Positions 35,787 to 48,346 of a stretch of 64,000 nt of DNA are shown in pieces. Numbering within the stretch: the stretch's first letter is position 1; each line of letters starts with the position of its first letter. The DNA is from Orobanche coerulescens. Its lineage: Eukaryota; Streptophyta; Magnoliopsida; Lamiales; Orobanchaceae. The stretch is taken from positions 139,486,096-139,550,095 of the forward strand of contig CM065802.1 of the NCBI GenBank assembly GCA_033398695.1, given 5' to 3'. The position numbers and the translations under genes are program-made. Under the pieces are notes generated by a model. It was not told the origin of the DNA. It did not search any database and worked only from the letters and a program-made list of their open reading frames with translations.

Positions 35787-38700
35787 TAACACCCCCAATC
35801 CGCTCAGGGATATTACACGCCGTAGAACCTTTCCTCAAGGATCTACCAGGCTAGTAACAACATGAAACATCTCGACAATGCCTTAAAATGACTCAGTAGA
35901 CCGATTTGGCCTTTCAATAAAAACATACAACTCGATTACAACTCATGCCCACGCAGGGGTCAAAACACAAACACACCCGTACAACGGGAAAAATATAGCA
36001 GCGGAAAATAAAGTACAACTGAACCAATACACAATGTACGGTTCCTCATGTGATTAGTATCGATCATCTTTCATCATCCTTCGTGTCGACCCTGTGTTAT
36101 GCTCTAAAACCTGAATGCAAAAACAGACATCCACCCCCCGAATACTCGGGGGTTAGCAAAACTCCACTGTTTTGCTAGTGCAAGAACAAAGTGCAAATAC
36201 GAGCCATACAATTCACATTCCACGAATAACAATAACCAAGGATCCTCAAAAGTCCAAACGAAACGAAAAGCACTTCCCGAGGCAAGAATTTGAGAAAACG
36301 TTCCAAAATCGAAAGATCACAAATCAATGGAAAAATTTATAAAAATAGTTTAGAAAACAATTTAGGATTATCAAATCCTACTTTTCAAAATCCAAAAGAC
36401 AAAAGGGGTCACCGCCCCAAAGGTTTACTTCCCGTAAAATAACCTTTACCAAACCGTTGGGATTTTAGCCCCAAATCCGTGAAATGACTTTTACAAAACC
36501 ATTGGGATTTTAGCCCCAAATCTCATAAACTCACAGTACACAAGAACGACCACAAGGTTCGTCTCCCAACATCAAAATCCACAAATAAAGGATTTAAAAC
36601 AAACAACAAAATACTCTAGAGCCATCCTAGCCAAGTAGGCCAAACGAACAACTTACCTCTTACACACTTAGTCAATGCATGCAATCATGAAAACCGTTCA
36701 AAAGCACTCATTTCTGGAAATGCCATAAATAAGTCACATTTGTAAAATGCACCACAATTAACCGTCGATCCACGTCTTTGTGGACCCCTACCGAGACCCC
36801 GTCGGATCTAACCCGTAGTGGTTAAAAGCAAGCTCGTCGATCCACGTCTCTGTGGACCCCTACCGAGACCCCGTCGGATCTAACCCGTAGTGAGCATACA
36901 CACACACACATATTACTCATGCAAAACTAACATGCTAAGAATGTAAGTTCATTAAGAATACTCACTAGAGATGGCCATTAACTCGACACCATTATCAAAC
37001 TCTTCAAAACACAATAACAAGATTAAATACCGAATACACGATTCCATAACTTTAAACAATAGGAGTATCATCATCAAATCCTTCAATGTTCAAAATAATC
37101 AAATCATAATCAATTCCCAAAACACAACGTTCACAAAACGCACACGCGTTTTGAAAGAGCCTTTAACGAGGCCAAACCGGAATCTTTTGAAACTTCATTT
37201 CAAATAACCAAACAAACACATCAAGACGACCAACGATCATCATATCCATAAAACGAGAAAAGTATGGGCAAGGTACTTGCCTCGAATAAGAATAACGCGA
37301 AGAATCGACCGAAGAAGGTTGACACGAACCGCCTACGAACCCGCCGACTCCACCAATCGCCAACTCGCGTTCATAAACTACGAAGGACAATAACAATAAT
37401 GAAATGAATTCCCTAACATGACTTAAAGCCGCCGAATTCAACGAACGAACGATGAATGTTCAAGCGTTTTCCCCAAAACGGTCAAGAACACGATTCGTCC
37501 CGACAAAACACGAAAATGGAATTCCAAGTTGAAATATGGATATACAATCCATAGAATATGTTTAACAACATCATTTAACCATAATCGATCCATCAGAAAC
37601 AGATGAAAAACAAGATCGAGGATAAATCCCCCAAAAAGTCGATTTGAAGAAAATCAAGAAATATACTTCGATTCGACGAAGAACAATGGATTAAATGATG
37701 TTAAACACAATAATACTACCAAGATTAATCATACCCATCATGAATTAATCAATAATACAGAACGAATCGGACAAAAACGCAAAAACCCCCAAATTCACGA
37801 AATTAGGGTTCTAAGGAAGGTTACCTTGATTCGCTGGATGAAAGGATGATAACGGATGATTGATTGATTGATGATATAAACTCAAGAACTTCATGGATTT
37901 GTTGTTAAACAACATGGCTCCATGGTAAGATCACCCCCAGCCGCGGAAGAGAAAGAGAAGAAGGAGAAAAATGGCCAAAAACCCGTGTGCAGGGCCATAA
38001 ATACGCACAAGATGCCGCGGCCTGGGAGTGTCGCGGCACTGAGCCCAAAAATGGCTCCGGTGGTCGGCGGTGTGCTGGCTCGGCCGGCGTGTGCCGCGGC
38101 ACCGCAGTCTGATCGGTTTGGCCGAAAAATGCCACAGAGTGTGCCGCGGCCCTGCCAAAGATGTGCCGCGCCCACAGTGCGGCTGCTCGGCCGGAGCCCG
38201 ATCACTGCCGTGACTCGGCCAGAGCCGCCGAGCACTACCGACCGTGACTCGGCCAGTGCCCCGGTGTCACGGACGGAGTTCCGGCCGTGCGGCGTCCAGG
38301 CCCTCACACCCGGGACCGGCTATCCCTCATAGCATGCCAACTGGTTTCGCCACCATGGGCTCATCGGGAGACGGCATTAGTCCCAGACCGGTTGTGCCCC
38401 TACCAAAGAACGATCCCCTTCATAGTCAAGTCCTCGACTAGCGACAAGCTCTCCGGACTAAACCGGGTCGGCATGCCTGACTCGGCCAGACCGATGCATC
38501 CGGGCAAACAACGCCTTAACGCTAATGTCGCCCCCTTTACCCCGCTTGTGGCAAGCTAACCAGAAGGCACGCCTCATTTGGACGGTCAACACGGACACGA
38601 CATATCGGGTCGTGACATCCTCCCCTACCCAAATCGCAGCACGTCCCCGTGCTGGGGAAGAATGTTTCTTTCCGCACACTGTATTGCCTCACGCACACAA

Positions 38701-40095
38701 AACGATCGTGGCCAAACACATATGGCACCATCCCCAGATGGACAGGCTCTTCACTCGCGCACCTCGCGCTAGCCCGCAGTGCGCCACGCACATACCGCAT
38801 CACCAATCGACATCAACCTTCACCCTACGCGCTTCCTGGCGTTAGTACCTCGGTTGAACGGCATTCCCTCGGCCGCTGCATTTTTCCCGCATGTCGAGGT
38901 TCCACAATGGCCCACGATGATCCACGCTCATACACCCCGGTCACCGAAAGGTTGAGCTACCAAAAGTGCGCAATACAAGTGTGTCCACATTCCGGACCGT
39001 CTGATCTCACAAGCCTAGGACCACCTCTCATTCCGGCATAGAATCGGTTCATGTTCTCCGCCTAGAAGCCTTGTCAGGAGCCGCACTTTGTCCGTGCCCT
39101 CTTTGCACCGACGTTCACTCCCCGCCCTCATCGGTTTCGGCAGAACTTGACCACACCCGAACTATGCCGTAGTGAGAGAGGTTTTGGCTCTGATACCATT
39201 TGTCACGGGACGGGAGTTCCGAAGCCCGTGCGGCGTCCTAGGGGCCCTCACACCCTGGGACCAGCCTATCCCTCATAGCATGCCAACTGGTTTCGCCCTG
39301 CCATGGGCTCATTAGGGAGACGGCATTAGTCCCCGACCAGTTGTGCCCTACCAGCAACGATCCCCTTCATAGTCAAGTCCTCGACTAGCGACAAGCTCTC
39401 CGGACTAAACCGGGTCGGCATGCCTGACTCGGCCAGACCGATGCATCCGGGCAAACAACGCCTTAACGCTAATGTCGCCCCCTTTACCCCGCTTGTGTCA
39501 AGCTAACCATAAGGCACGCCTCATTTGGACGGTCAACACGGACACGACATATCGGGTCGTGACACTGGGCCCAGATTGCCCGGCCATGACTCGGCTGGGG
39601 CCAACTCCGACGGCCCGAACGACCCCGAAACCCGAACCTGAATACGAATCGATGATACGGTTACGACGTACTCGCAAAGACGAATCTAAGAGCTAAGAGA
39701 ACACACAATTCCGACTACCCGAAGGCTCGGAATTCAACAACGGAAGTAATTACCCAAAACTTTAGGAAATTACGAAAATGGCCCAAAATGTCCGAAAATC
39801 ACGATACGCGATCGAAACACCAAACCAAAGCTCGCAACATGAATAATAACATTAAATGAACTTACGAGAAACTCGAAACAATAGTTTCGGACGAGATTCG
39901 CAAGAATCGAAATCAAGTGCGGAAAAGTCGCTAAAAAGCTCGGAACTCAACAAAACGATACCGAAACGAACTCGGATGACAAAAAGTGCAGAATTAATCA
40001 TTCTCGAAATGACGAAACGGTCATGAGCGAGTCGTCAAAATGGAATCCGGCCGAAAAAAGAAATTTACCGAAAATCGAAAATTGCGGATATTACA
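35787..40095 (-). repeat. LTR A4 (5' LTR of A-inner, carrying TRIM F3)
   Basis: About 3.0 kb without F3. It starts TAACACCCCC (TG lost) and ends GGATATTACA. The palindrome array (38012-38170) has many 1-3-bp losses compared with A3. Confidence 0.88.
38265..39564 (-). mobile_element. TRIM element F3
   Basis: 1300 bp, in the opposite orientation to F1/F2. LTRs at 38265-38617 (3') and 39201-39564 (5'). PBS TGGTATCAGAGCC at 39186-39198, exactly the initiator-Met core. PPT GGGTAGGGGAGGA at 38618-38630. Hairpin CAGCACG-GGGA-CGTGCTG at 38637-38654, 19 nt from the LTR. Non-coding. The left LTR has many small deletions. Flanks (CCCGG/CTGGG) show no clear target duplication. The right flank CTGGGCCCAG is the same as the right flank of element G in LTR A3. 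Confidence 0.9.
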
Positions 40096-40100
40096 TCATC

Positions 40101-41403
40101 CACGAAATTCACAAAAACAGGAGCAAGGTAACAAGACATTAAACAACCGACACATAACGGAACGATCACCGATGCACACGGCCATACCAACCCAAGCTCT
40201 AACAGCTCGCACATGCGCGACAACGCAGAAATCACCACGAGGCGACAATATTCAACACCAACATCCCGCCTCTCACGAGGGGCTAACACAACAAATGTGT
40301 GGAAAACGACTCAACGCTCACACCGCCAATTCGGTCATACTCGGGAGCAAACATCAAAATGACAATGCGAACATCATACATACATACCCATCCCTCAAAC
40401 GGGAATGGATAGGTTTTAAAAACGAAAACCTCATTTTGAAAATAATTTAGAAGAACACCGGTTGATCTTGAGTATCACCTTTCAAAAAGTACAAACGTGA
40501 AACATCGTTATCGAGACATTGGAGAACCATTTCGCATTTGATAAAAATGAGGACACTCTCTATTAGTGAAAACTTTCAGAATATTCGACCATCGGGTCTA
40601 AATAAAAGTGTTTCTAAAACATTGAAAATACCTCAAGGCATTTTGGTCCTCGAAGTAGAAATTTTTTTTTTTGAAATATATTGTGGCACCTAGGATGTAC
40701 CACAAGAAAATAACTCATTTGTAAAGTATGTCTCGAAATTTATTTTTCCAAGATACTCAAGGTTTTCAAAAATCCAATAGGCCAGAATGCCCAAAACTCA
40801 CACATATCGACGTTCACTAAAACAACTCCTAGTACACGCATCAAAACGTTTAAGATCAAAACAGTACATGTCTTTAAACGGAAATAAACGGAAAAAAAAT
40901 ACCACATTCAGAACAAAACCACTGACCCCATTCGAGGCCTCTAAGGACCCTCCCGCACTGGCTAGTGAACAATTCGAATGCGTATAAGCACAAAGCCTCC
41001 ACAAGAGAACTTGTAAAACGTGCAAATTGATTCGAAAATCATCAGCAACGGACGAAAACAACAATAAAAAGACATCACAAGCGACGACACTCCTCGTATA
41101 AATCAAATACGAGAGTCGACTAAATACATATCGTGAAATCAAAATCCACATAAGGATTCCATCACTTAACAAATAATCATAAAAATAGCTCGTGTCACAC
41201 GAGGCACAACACAAAGAAGGGAGACTTACTTCCACAGGTCGCACGAAGATGATGATCGCCCCACGATACTAATCACGACCAACAAACTCAAACGACGCGT
41301 CGCGACACGACTCAGTCAGACAAAATCCGACGAAACAAGACTCAAACAACACGAATTGACCCGACAGCCTAGGTTTCCTCAACCTAAGCTCTGATACCAT
41401 TTA
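40101..41403 (-). mobile_element. Right half of the A-outer internal domain, with PBS
   Basis: Starts directly after the second TCATC with CACGAAATTCAC, the continuation of the outer half-domain cut at 10021/25013. Non-coding. It matches 34490-35786 of the inner copy. The PBS TGGTATCAGAGCT is at 41387-41399, 4 nt from LTR A5. Confidence 0.88.
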
Positions 41404-42674
41404 TGTAACACCCCCAATCCGCTCAGGGATATTACACGCCGTAGAACCTTTCCTCAAGGATCTACCAGGCTGGTAACGACTTATAACAACTCAACCATGC
41501 CTTTAAGGCTAAAATGACTCAGTAGACCGATTTGGTCTTTCAATAAAAATATACAACTCAATTACAACATATACCCACGTAGGGGTCAAAATACAATAAA
41601 CTCCCGTACAACGGGGAAAAGATACTACAGCGGAAAAGAAAATACAACTAGACCAATACGACATCAACGGATCCTCGTGTGATTAGTATCGTTCATCTTT
41701 CATCATCCTTCGTGCCGACCCTGTGTTATGCTCCAAAACCTGAATGCAAAAATAGACATCCACCCCCCGAATACTCGGGGGTTAGCAAAACTCCACTGTT
41801 TTGCTAGTGCAAGTACAAAGTGCAAATACGAACCATACAATTCACATTCCACGAATAACAATAACCAGGAATCCTCAAAGATCCAAACGAAACAAAAAGT
41901 ACTTCTCGAGGCAAGAGTTTGAGAAAACCTTTAAAAAACGAAATATCATAAATCAATGGAAATAATTTATAAAACGGTTTAGAATGCCATCGAGAGTTTT
42001 AATAGAAAACAATTTAGGATTATCAAATCCTACTTTTCAAAACCCAAAAGACAAAAGGGGTCACCGCCCCAAAGGTTTACTTTCCGTAAAATGACTTTTA
42101 CAAAACCATTGGGATTTTAGCCCCAAATCTTATCAACTCACAGTACACAAGAACGACCACAAGGTTTGTCTTCCAACGTCAAAATCCACAATTAAAGGAT
42201 TTAACACAAACAACAAAATACTCTAGAGCCATCCTAGCCAAGTAGGCCAAACGAACAACTTACCTCTTACACACTTAGTCAATGCATGCAATCATGAAAA
42301 CCGTTCAAAAGCACTCATTTCCGGAAATGCCATAAATAAGTCACATTTGTAAAATGCACCACAATTAACCGTCGATCCACGTCTCTGTGGACCCCTACCG
42401 AGACCCCGTCGGATCTAACCCGTAGTGGTTAAAAGCAAGCTCGTCAATCCACGTCTCTGTGGACCCCTACCGAGACCCCGTCGGATCTAACCCGTAGTGA
42501 GCATACACACACAGACATTACTCATGCAAAACTAACATGCTAAGAATGTAAGTTCATTAAGAATACTCACTAGAGATGGCCATTAACTCGACACCATTAT
42601 CAAACTCTTCAAAACGCAATAACAAGATTAAATACGGAATACACGATTCCATAACTTTAAACAATAGGAGTATC
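41404..42674 (-). repeat. LTR A5 (outer 5' LTR), first 1271 bp, interrupted by element D
   Basis: Diagnostic variants match A1 (GGTAACGACTTATAACAAC, and no extra duplication near 42100), so A1 and A5 are the LTR pair of the outer element. It stops at GTATC (42670-42674), where D is inserted. The remainder must lie beyond the right edge. Confidence 0.87.
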
Positions 42675-44849
42675 TGTAACACCCCCAATCCACTCAGGGA
42701 TATTACACGCCGTAGACCCCTTTCCACAAGGAGCTACCAGGCGGGAGAATACAAATCAAAACCCACATGCGGTCAACTTGAACAAAACATAATACCGTAG
42801 ACCGATTAGGTCTCTCAAAACACAGCATAACCGTACATGTGATGAAACTAAAATACAACTCGATCACATAGTACATAAAATGTCCGTCCCCTCCAGGATG
42901 ACAAGAACTCAAACCGACATATCACTGACAGACGACAGACTACAACTGTGACTAGTATCGCTGCATTGCATCATCCTCCGAGCCAATCCTGTGGTTGCTC
43001 ACTCTCGATCGAACACACGGAATAAATAACAAAATCCCCAACGAGGGGTTAGCGATGGAATCGCTAGCAAGTAACCAAGCTATACGATTATACATCAAGA
43101 ATACAACCGTTATGAAAATAACATTTCGACAAGGTAGTAACACGATCCCCGAATCTAAAGTCTTTTGAAAATTTATTCCTTTAAAACAAACCGTGGGGAT
43201 TACTCCAGAAATCACTGTAAGAGATTATTTAGAGACTTCGGGGGTCTCAGTGTAAAATCCTGAAATATGAATGTTTTTCCTTTTCAAAAGGTTTTCTTTC
43301 AAAATCATACAAATGATTTTATTCTCAACTCAAACCTCAAGACCAAAACCACATTCACCAATATAATCGGGATTCAAGGTTCAAACATAAACAATTCATA
43401 GATATCAAATCAACAGTCAAAACGTCTATGTGGCCCCGAAGGGTCCCACCCGGATTAGCTCATCAAGAATAAACTCAAACACACCCATAAGTTATCTTGA
43501 CATCGCACTCGCAAGTGACGATTCTCGGAGCCCTCTCCAGACCTACCCGATTAGATAACCTTCCGGTCAAATCGTAACATCTGGCCGTACTCGCAAGCAC
43601 GCGCCTCCGGAGGCCTCGACGGACCCTACCCGGATAACATCATTCAAGTACGCCCATAAGTTATCTTGACATCGCACTCGCAAGTGCCGATTCTCGGAGC
43701 CCTCCCCAGACCTACCCGAATTGATAACCTTATGGTCACAACGTACGTCTGGCCGTACTCGCAAGCACGGGACCCCTACCCGGAAAACATCTCAACTCTC
43801 TACTATACACAATAACAAAGGTATAATATTCACCACAACCGCAACCACGTAATAAATAGGTTAACGCATCATAACTTCAACAAGGGCACAACATCCATAG
43901 CACACCATTATTCAGGAAAAAGGCCAACGAGCAAGTAATACAAGTATTACGCGGTTCCATTCTTAGGTTAACTACTCATTTCTAGTATTTATTTTAAGCA
44001 CAAAATAACATGAAGAGGTAGTTATCATTATTCTTGAAACTAAAGTTTACATTCGTAATTACCTTCATAAAATCACATCTTCATTTAAAGTAAGTTACGG
44101 TTAAATATACCGTCACTAACGAGTCCACGTTAAATTCACGACACATCACATTCTCAAAGTATAAAGAATATAGACGAGATACTCGCCTCAAGTCCAACGC
44201 ACGCGGAGCAACGGGAAAGCTCGACTTAATGACCGCTACCGAACACTCCGAAGAACACGATTCAATTGGGAAGCTCGAACCCCGAAGAAGACAACGAACG
44301 GGAGGGTTCCGACTCGAGTTCTTCACAAGTTTTTCGTCCCTAAGTCATACCAATGATAAATCAACAATCGTACGATGGGTAATAATCATTCAACGCCCAA
44401 TCCCCCCCTCTAAGATCTTTTGTCGGACACCTTCAAGGCGTCGACTAAGAACTCGACCAAAACAACGAATCGATACGATCCAACCATGGAATAACAAGAG
44501 AAATGATATAATACATCTAAATAATCATCAATCCATCATAATCCTAAGTTAAATCGGATTAATCGGACGAAAACAACCAAAATACCCAAATTCCCCAAAA
44601 CTAGATTTCTAGGAAATCTGACCTGATTCGGTAGATCGGAGGATGTTATTGGATGGATGATTGATGATATGAACCTCAAAACTTCATGGATTAATTGTAT
44701 AACAACACTCCTCCATGATTAGCACAACCTCAGCCTCGGAAGAGAAGAAGAACGAGTGATAAATGGCTGAGAAATACGCGGCCAGGCCTTAAATAGGCCG
44801 ACTGCCGGCCGGGTTACGTACGTAACCGGCCATGGCTTACGTACGTAAC
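42675..44849 (-). repeat. Element D 3' LTR, left part
   Basis: Starts TGTAACACCC. Contains a tandem repeat of about 167 bp (43485-43800) with hairpin-forming GCACT-CGCA-AGTGC and CCGA-TTC-TCGG, a donor-like CAG/GTCAGAT (minus, near 44620), TATA-like CTATTTAAGG (44785-44799) and the start of a TTACGTACGTAA palindrome array (44812-44849), in which E is inserted. Confidence 0.87.
44785..44849 (-). promoter_or_regulatory. D promoter region: TATA-like box and TTACGTACGTAA palindromes (part 1)
   Basis: GCCTATTTAAGGC on the minus strand is followed upstream by two copies of TTACGTACGTAAC separated by CGGCCATGG. Part 2 continues at 52491-52615, after E. Confidence 0.65.
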
Positions 44850-46320
44850 TGATCGCTAAGAATTCACGTAGTAAGGTTTTCAAATCCGATCAATTTTAAA
44901 ATTTGTAAAACCTCGGAGTATTTCCAAGGTGTCGAACCCAAGGGAATTGATGTGTCGAAAATAAAGGAAGTAACTCTACTCAAAATTTGACTATTATTTA
45001 GGAATCCGAAAAATTGTTTTGTTTCTAATTATCTAACTTCAAAAATCGAAGAACAAAAATTAAATAAAATATGAATTATCTAAATTAAGCAAATAAGCAA
45101 ATTAGCAAGATAAAATCACAAGTTGAAAGCTAATTGATCCTATGGTAGTATCATCTAATTGAGTTCACACAATCCATTCACATTGATTCCTTTTCCCCAA
45201 ATTTTAATTCAATCCTAGAAATAATCACTCACCCGATCTAGAATTCCGATCAAGGCAACCTAGAAAGATAGTTAATTTAAACCCTTTTCCCGCTTGGGCT
45301 CAAAGAATTTAAATCACTTAAAAAGCGTCAACTTATTTATCTATGATTTATCTTTCTCCACTTAGGTCTCAAGATAAAATCATATTGTGCATCAAGTATT
45401 TCCACTAATTAATTAATCCTTCCGGGCAAAATCAATTAGCTAACATGCATCGATTAAGGGCCCTTTAATCTAGCATGAGATTTAACACATCTTGATGACA
45501 AGCCTAGGATGAAAGGTAAAAAGGTAATCAAAGGAACATCATGTGAACATCAATTAAATTTACTAACCCTAGAATCAACCAATGAATTTAGCCAGACATA
45601 ATTGAAATTAAACAAGAAATAGATGGAGAATGCATATTATTAATATGAAAAGAGAGATTACAACCCTTACGGATGAACTCCGAGTCTTCAATCTCCGAAA
45701 AACAATAATAATTGCTGCCTCCAAAAAGTTCTAGTATCCCAAGAATTAATCTTGCCAAAATATGTAAAAGATTGCAAAAGATGATAAAAGATGAAAAAGA
45801 ATGATGAAAGATGATGATAGATGATGATGGAAGATGGTAAAACTAGGTCTCAAAGGAGGTTTATATAGCCTAAGGGGGTTAAAATCCCGATTAGCCCTAA
45901 TCTAGGAAACAAAATCTATCCAAAAGAGTTATAATCCGTCAAAACACGAGAGTCCGCTGGGCAGCCTATCGGACTGGCCTATCGGTCGATAGGCTGGCCG
46001 ATAGTTGGTTCGTCGATCGACTTCACTCGGTAGGGCAGGAACACCTTTCGGACGCACCTATCGGCCGATAGGCTGGGCCGATAGGGTGGTCTGTCTCTTG
46101 CAAAAAATCCGTTTCTTCCGTCCGTGACTCGACTCTCGGTCCTTTGTCTCGTTTTGGGTCCTTTTGGCTCTAAAAACCTGCAAACACACTAAAACCAACC
46201 CAAACGCGTAATACGGCTCGACTAATCATAAATAAGCCAAATACGAGCACATTAATCACGAAACGAGATAAAAACCTAGTATAAAATCCTAGAAATAAGT
46301 GGTAAAATTACCACTTATCA
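44850..46320 (-). repeat. 3' LTR of element E
   Basis: 1471 bp. TATA CTATATAAACC (minus) at 45858-45870. Palindrome cluster upstream at 45964-46085. AAGATGATGA-rich repeats at 45775-45840. Confidence 0.93.
45964..46085. repeat. CCTATCGGCCGATAGG palindrome cluster, E 3' LTR
   Basis: A variant palindrome pair (45964-46004) and one perfect composite: CCTATCGGCCGATAGG (46057-46072), 5 nt, then half-site CCGATAGG (46078-46085). It lies about 90-220 bp upstream of the TATA. Confidence 0.85.
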
Positions 46321-46357
46321 AACCCCCCCAAACTTAAGCCTTGTTCGTCCCGAACAA
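46321..46357 (-). promoter_or_regulatory. Element E PPT and pre-PPT hairpin
   Basis: The minus-strand hairpin TTGTTCG-GGA-CGAACAA (46341-46357), then the PPT AAGTTTGGGGGGGTT and the LTR; the gap is 20 nt. Confidence 0.8.
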
Positions 46358-48346
46358 CAAAAAGAAAAGAAAAAGAAAGTCGTGAATCATCGTGCAACTC
46401 ATAGTGTTCAACCTAATCAATACTATCCTGTAATTCTCTCTAAATAATCCGAGTGTCGTAAAAGCGAGCTGCACTCAGAATAATGATTCCGCAAAGTAGT
46501 CAAGTTCAGTCCTAATCATTCGTTCATGAAGAAAATCCAGCTCAAAGATTAACAAAACGTGAGTCAAATCGACCGTCAATATGAAAGGCTAAAATAAACA
46601 AGCTAGATCGTCCCGTTACACAGTCTAGTGGCACAATTTTCACGAGTTTCATAAGAAATAAACCTCGGGCAGTATTCCCTTATATATATGTTCAAGAATT
46701 TGATTCGAGTTGACCACTAGGTTAGGATCTCGGGATGTTTCATCGGGGTAATCCTAGGGTGGAACTTCCATTCTCATGTATTAGGAAACCGTTTGACGTA
46801 AAAGACACTCATGGGGCACATGGATGGTTCTAGTTACTAAGTTCCCGTCTACAGCGGAGAAACAACTCGAATATATAATTTCCGCATGTCCGAATCAAGG
46901 TCGCCGTTTTACGTGAGAGTAAACAGCGGGTCACGCGAATACCCCCGGTTACTAGGTTCCCTATCATTGGCACATGTGAAATATCTAAATCACTAGTCTA
47001 ATCAGGGTCGTCGTTTTACGCGATTGTTAACAACGGGTCTGGCGAATGCCACCTGTTACTAGACTTCCCTTCATAGTTCTACATTATCTCGATTTTTGGG
47101 AAAAGCGACCGCCTCTAAACTCACTCTAAGTGCCAACACGACTAAAGAAACAGTACGACTCACTATCCGGAAGATGTAACCAAACGTATTGACGGTGATT
47201 TTAAAACAAGTATGTATCGTCTCTTATCTGCCAAGACCTCTACAATCACGAAAAATTTTGGACCTAAATGAATACTATGCAAAACAGAAATAACTGACTA
47301 CAACTCGACTAAAACTCGACCGTTTATTCAGAGAGAAAAACAGTGTCGTAACATCGGTATCACACAAATAGAAGCTCGAAAAGTTCACGAATAAAGAAAA
47401 ACTAAGACAAGCAAGGCCTCAAAGCAAACAACGAAAAGCAAATAAAAGCAAACACGAAATCTAAAAAAAAAAAACTACTACGACCTAAAAAATAGAAACT
47501 AGCAAACACACCAAACGAAAATGAACATAAAAATCTAAAAACTAAGCAACAAAAGCTAAATACACGCAACACCAATACGATAAGCACAAATAAAAACAAC
47601 GGGCACCAACACAAGCAAATAATGATACAAGGCGAACAAGGTACTCACACGTAAAGAAATTAACAAAGCCGCACTTCTCCCCCCCCCCCCCCCAAACTTA
47701 TTTCGCATCCCAAAGGAGGAATAAGTTTGAAAAGAGAAAGAAGTGGCTTTGTTAACGGAGTACCTGATCCTTGTTCAATCGGCCGATATGTGTGTGTGTG
47801 TGGGAAAATCGGGTGGTGAAGGTGTTTAAAAGGGGTATTAATCAACCGGGTCGAGGCGGATACTGGGCCGGGTATGTCCTATCGGCCAGGCCTATCGGCC
47901 GATAGGCTGGGCCGATAGGAACTACTGAAACTTACGTACCTTACATCGGGTGGGATATCGATCGATGTGGTCAGCCTATCGACCACTGCTTGCAACATTA
48001 AAATTTTTTTAATTTTCCTCAGCCTATCGGCCGATAGGCTCGCCCGATAGGTTTGTCTGTCTCAAAAATTTTTTCTTCAGCTTTTTCTATTTCGCACACT
48101 TGGTCCCGTTTTCGCTTGGATATCGCTATTAAAGACCTGCAAGTATCCAAAACTCGGCATGCATGGATTAGAACTTAACAAAACTAACAAAGCTACTACG
48201 AAACTAGAAACTACAAAAAAAAAAAAAAAAAAAAATCACGCAAATGAAAAATCGAAAACAAACGAATAAAACGAACTAATATACATACGTTGGGTTACCT
48301 CCCAACAAGTGCTACGTTTAATGTCTTTAGCTAGACGATACCTCAT
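46358..48346 (-). other. Element E non-coding region between protease and 3' LTR
   Basis: About 2 kb with no pol similarity. Contains a second PPT-like tract (minus AAGTTTG then G15, 47679-47700), a TG microsatellite (47790-47803), three CCTATCGGCCGATAGG-type clusters (47762-47780, 47891-47919, 48023-48051), an A20 run (48217-48237) and, at 48286-48340, the GGTTACCTCCCAACAAGTGCT block that I recognise from Athila-type elements. Confidence 0.8.
47891..48051. repeat. CCTATCGGCCGATAGG composite motifs in the E internal region
   Basis: Two full composites: palindrome 47891-47906 with half-site 47912-47919, and palindrome 48023-48038 with half-site 48044-48051. Each has exactly 5 nt between palindrome and half-site, as in the LTRs. 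Confidence 0.85.

Larger units (their letters stand above)
25014..40095 (-). mobile_element. Element A-inner: complete LARD copy, with G and F3 nested inside
   Basis: 3' LTR A3 (25014-33479), PPT/hairpin (33480-33516), non-coding internal domain (to 35786) with PBS (35774-35786), and 5' LTR A4 (35787-40095). The perfect 5-bp target duplication TCATC flanks it (25009-25013 and 40096-40100). Without nested insertions it is about 8.4 kb. No gag or pol remnant is seen, so it is a large retrotransposon derivative (LARD) that needs an autonomous partner. Confidence 0.9.
4713..42674 (-). mobile_element. Element A-outer: non-autonomous LARD, duplicated on its left and interrupted by nested insertions
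   Basis: Parts of the outer copy are LTR A1 (4713-9007), half internal domain (9008-10021), mosaic LTR A2 (10022-14336), the same half again (14337-14514 plus 24178-25013), the other half (40101-41403), the PBS at 41387-41399 and 5' LTR A5 (41404-42674, then interrupted by D). The two halves join at TCATC, duplicated on either side of the inner element. A1 and A5 share diagnostic bases (for example GGTAACGACTTATAACAAC near their left ends) that A2, A3 and A4 lack. No coding capacity is visible; replication would need enzymes in trans. Confidence 0.85.

Noticed and set aside
47402..47614. A hydrophobic 70-codon reading in the E internal region as a possible membrane protein (env-like)
   Set aside because: Low-complexity sequence with no ATG context or family similarity; some Athila elements carry an env-like ORF, but this is too short and A/T-biased to support that.
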